Positions 5,353 through 5,374 of a stretch of DNA of 5,374 nucleotides are shown one piece after another. The notes beneath the pieces are model-generated. The model was not told the DNA's origin. It did no database searches and saw only the letters and a list, made by a program, of their open reading frames with translations. Origin of the DNA: Hyphomicrobiales bacterium (lineage in GTDB: Bacteria; Pseudomonadota; Alphaproteobacteria; Rhizobiales; HXMU1428-3). The DNA lies in assembly GCA_021775385.1 (NCBI GenBank), contig JAJFHW010000051.1, positions 1 through 5,374 of the forward strand. Reading direction: 5' to 3'. A program made the translations under genes and the position numbers. Positions within the stretch are counted from its first letter, which is position 1; each line of letters begins with the position of its first letter.

Positions 5353-5374
5353 AATTGCCGGCAAAGAGAGGGGC

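Noticed and set aside
1..5374. Mobile element, CRISPR, phage or defence genes
   Set aside because: I looked on both strands and found no transposase, integrase, terminal repeats, regular spaced repeats or defence domains; all long genes are standard chromosomal families.

Overview
The window looks like ordinary chromosome from an alphaproteobacterium, most likely related to the Hyphomicrobiales (Rhizobiales). That call rests on the protein texture: an IlvE with the KAAGLYMICT active-site stretch, a PetP-type MarR regulator with the LFFFAYRDF and FGFGRAHHR motifs, and an EnvZ-like kinase with the H-box SHDLRTILTR. The DNA is AT-leaning by eye (not counted), so a lower-GC member of the group is likely. 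I see no transposase, integrase, phage gene, CRISPR array, tRNA or rRNA.

Layout. Positions 1-815 (minus) hold the first 271 codons of a branched-chain amino acid aminotransferase (ilvE), cut at its C-terminal end by the window edge. Positions 816-986 are a divergent control region with three inverted repeats and a perfect TTGACA box facing ilvE. Next comes a plus-strand cluster of three genes: a MarR-family regulator (petP type, 987-1565), an OmpR-family response regulator (petR type, 1659-2345) and an EnvZ-like membrane histidine kinase (2404-3864, GTG start). Positions 3865-3975 are a convergent gap with two weak dyads. Positions 3976-4839 (minus) encode pyrroline-5-carboxylate reductase (proC). 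It lies directly downstream of, and is probably translationally coupled to, a YbjN-domain protein (4843-5340, minus).

How the genes may work together. The kinase and response regulator form a complete two-component pair, and the MarR protein probably belongs to the same operon. The names petP and petR come from Rhodobacter capsulatus, where the pair lies upstream of the cytochrome bc1 genes. No bc1 genes are visible here; instead a kinase follows directly. The divergent region carries a 21-bp dyad, TATGTCA-N7-TGACATA, that covers the putative -35 box of ilvE and lies just upstream of petP, so it is a reasonable candidate operator for the MarR protein. YbjN and ProC form a separate two-gene unit of conserved housekeeping character.

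I find no clear evidence of an undescribed biological system. The points most worth a second look are the operator-like dyads, a 16-bp tandem repeat in three copies between petR and the kinase, and the kinase H-box with Ile in place of the usual Pro.
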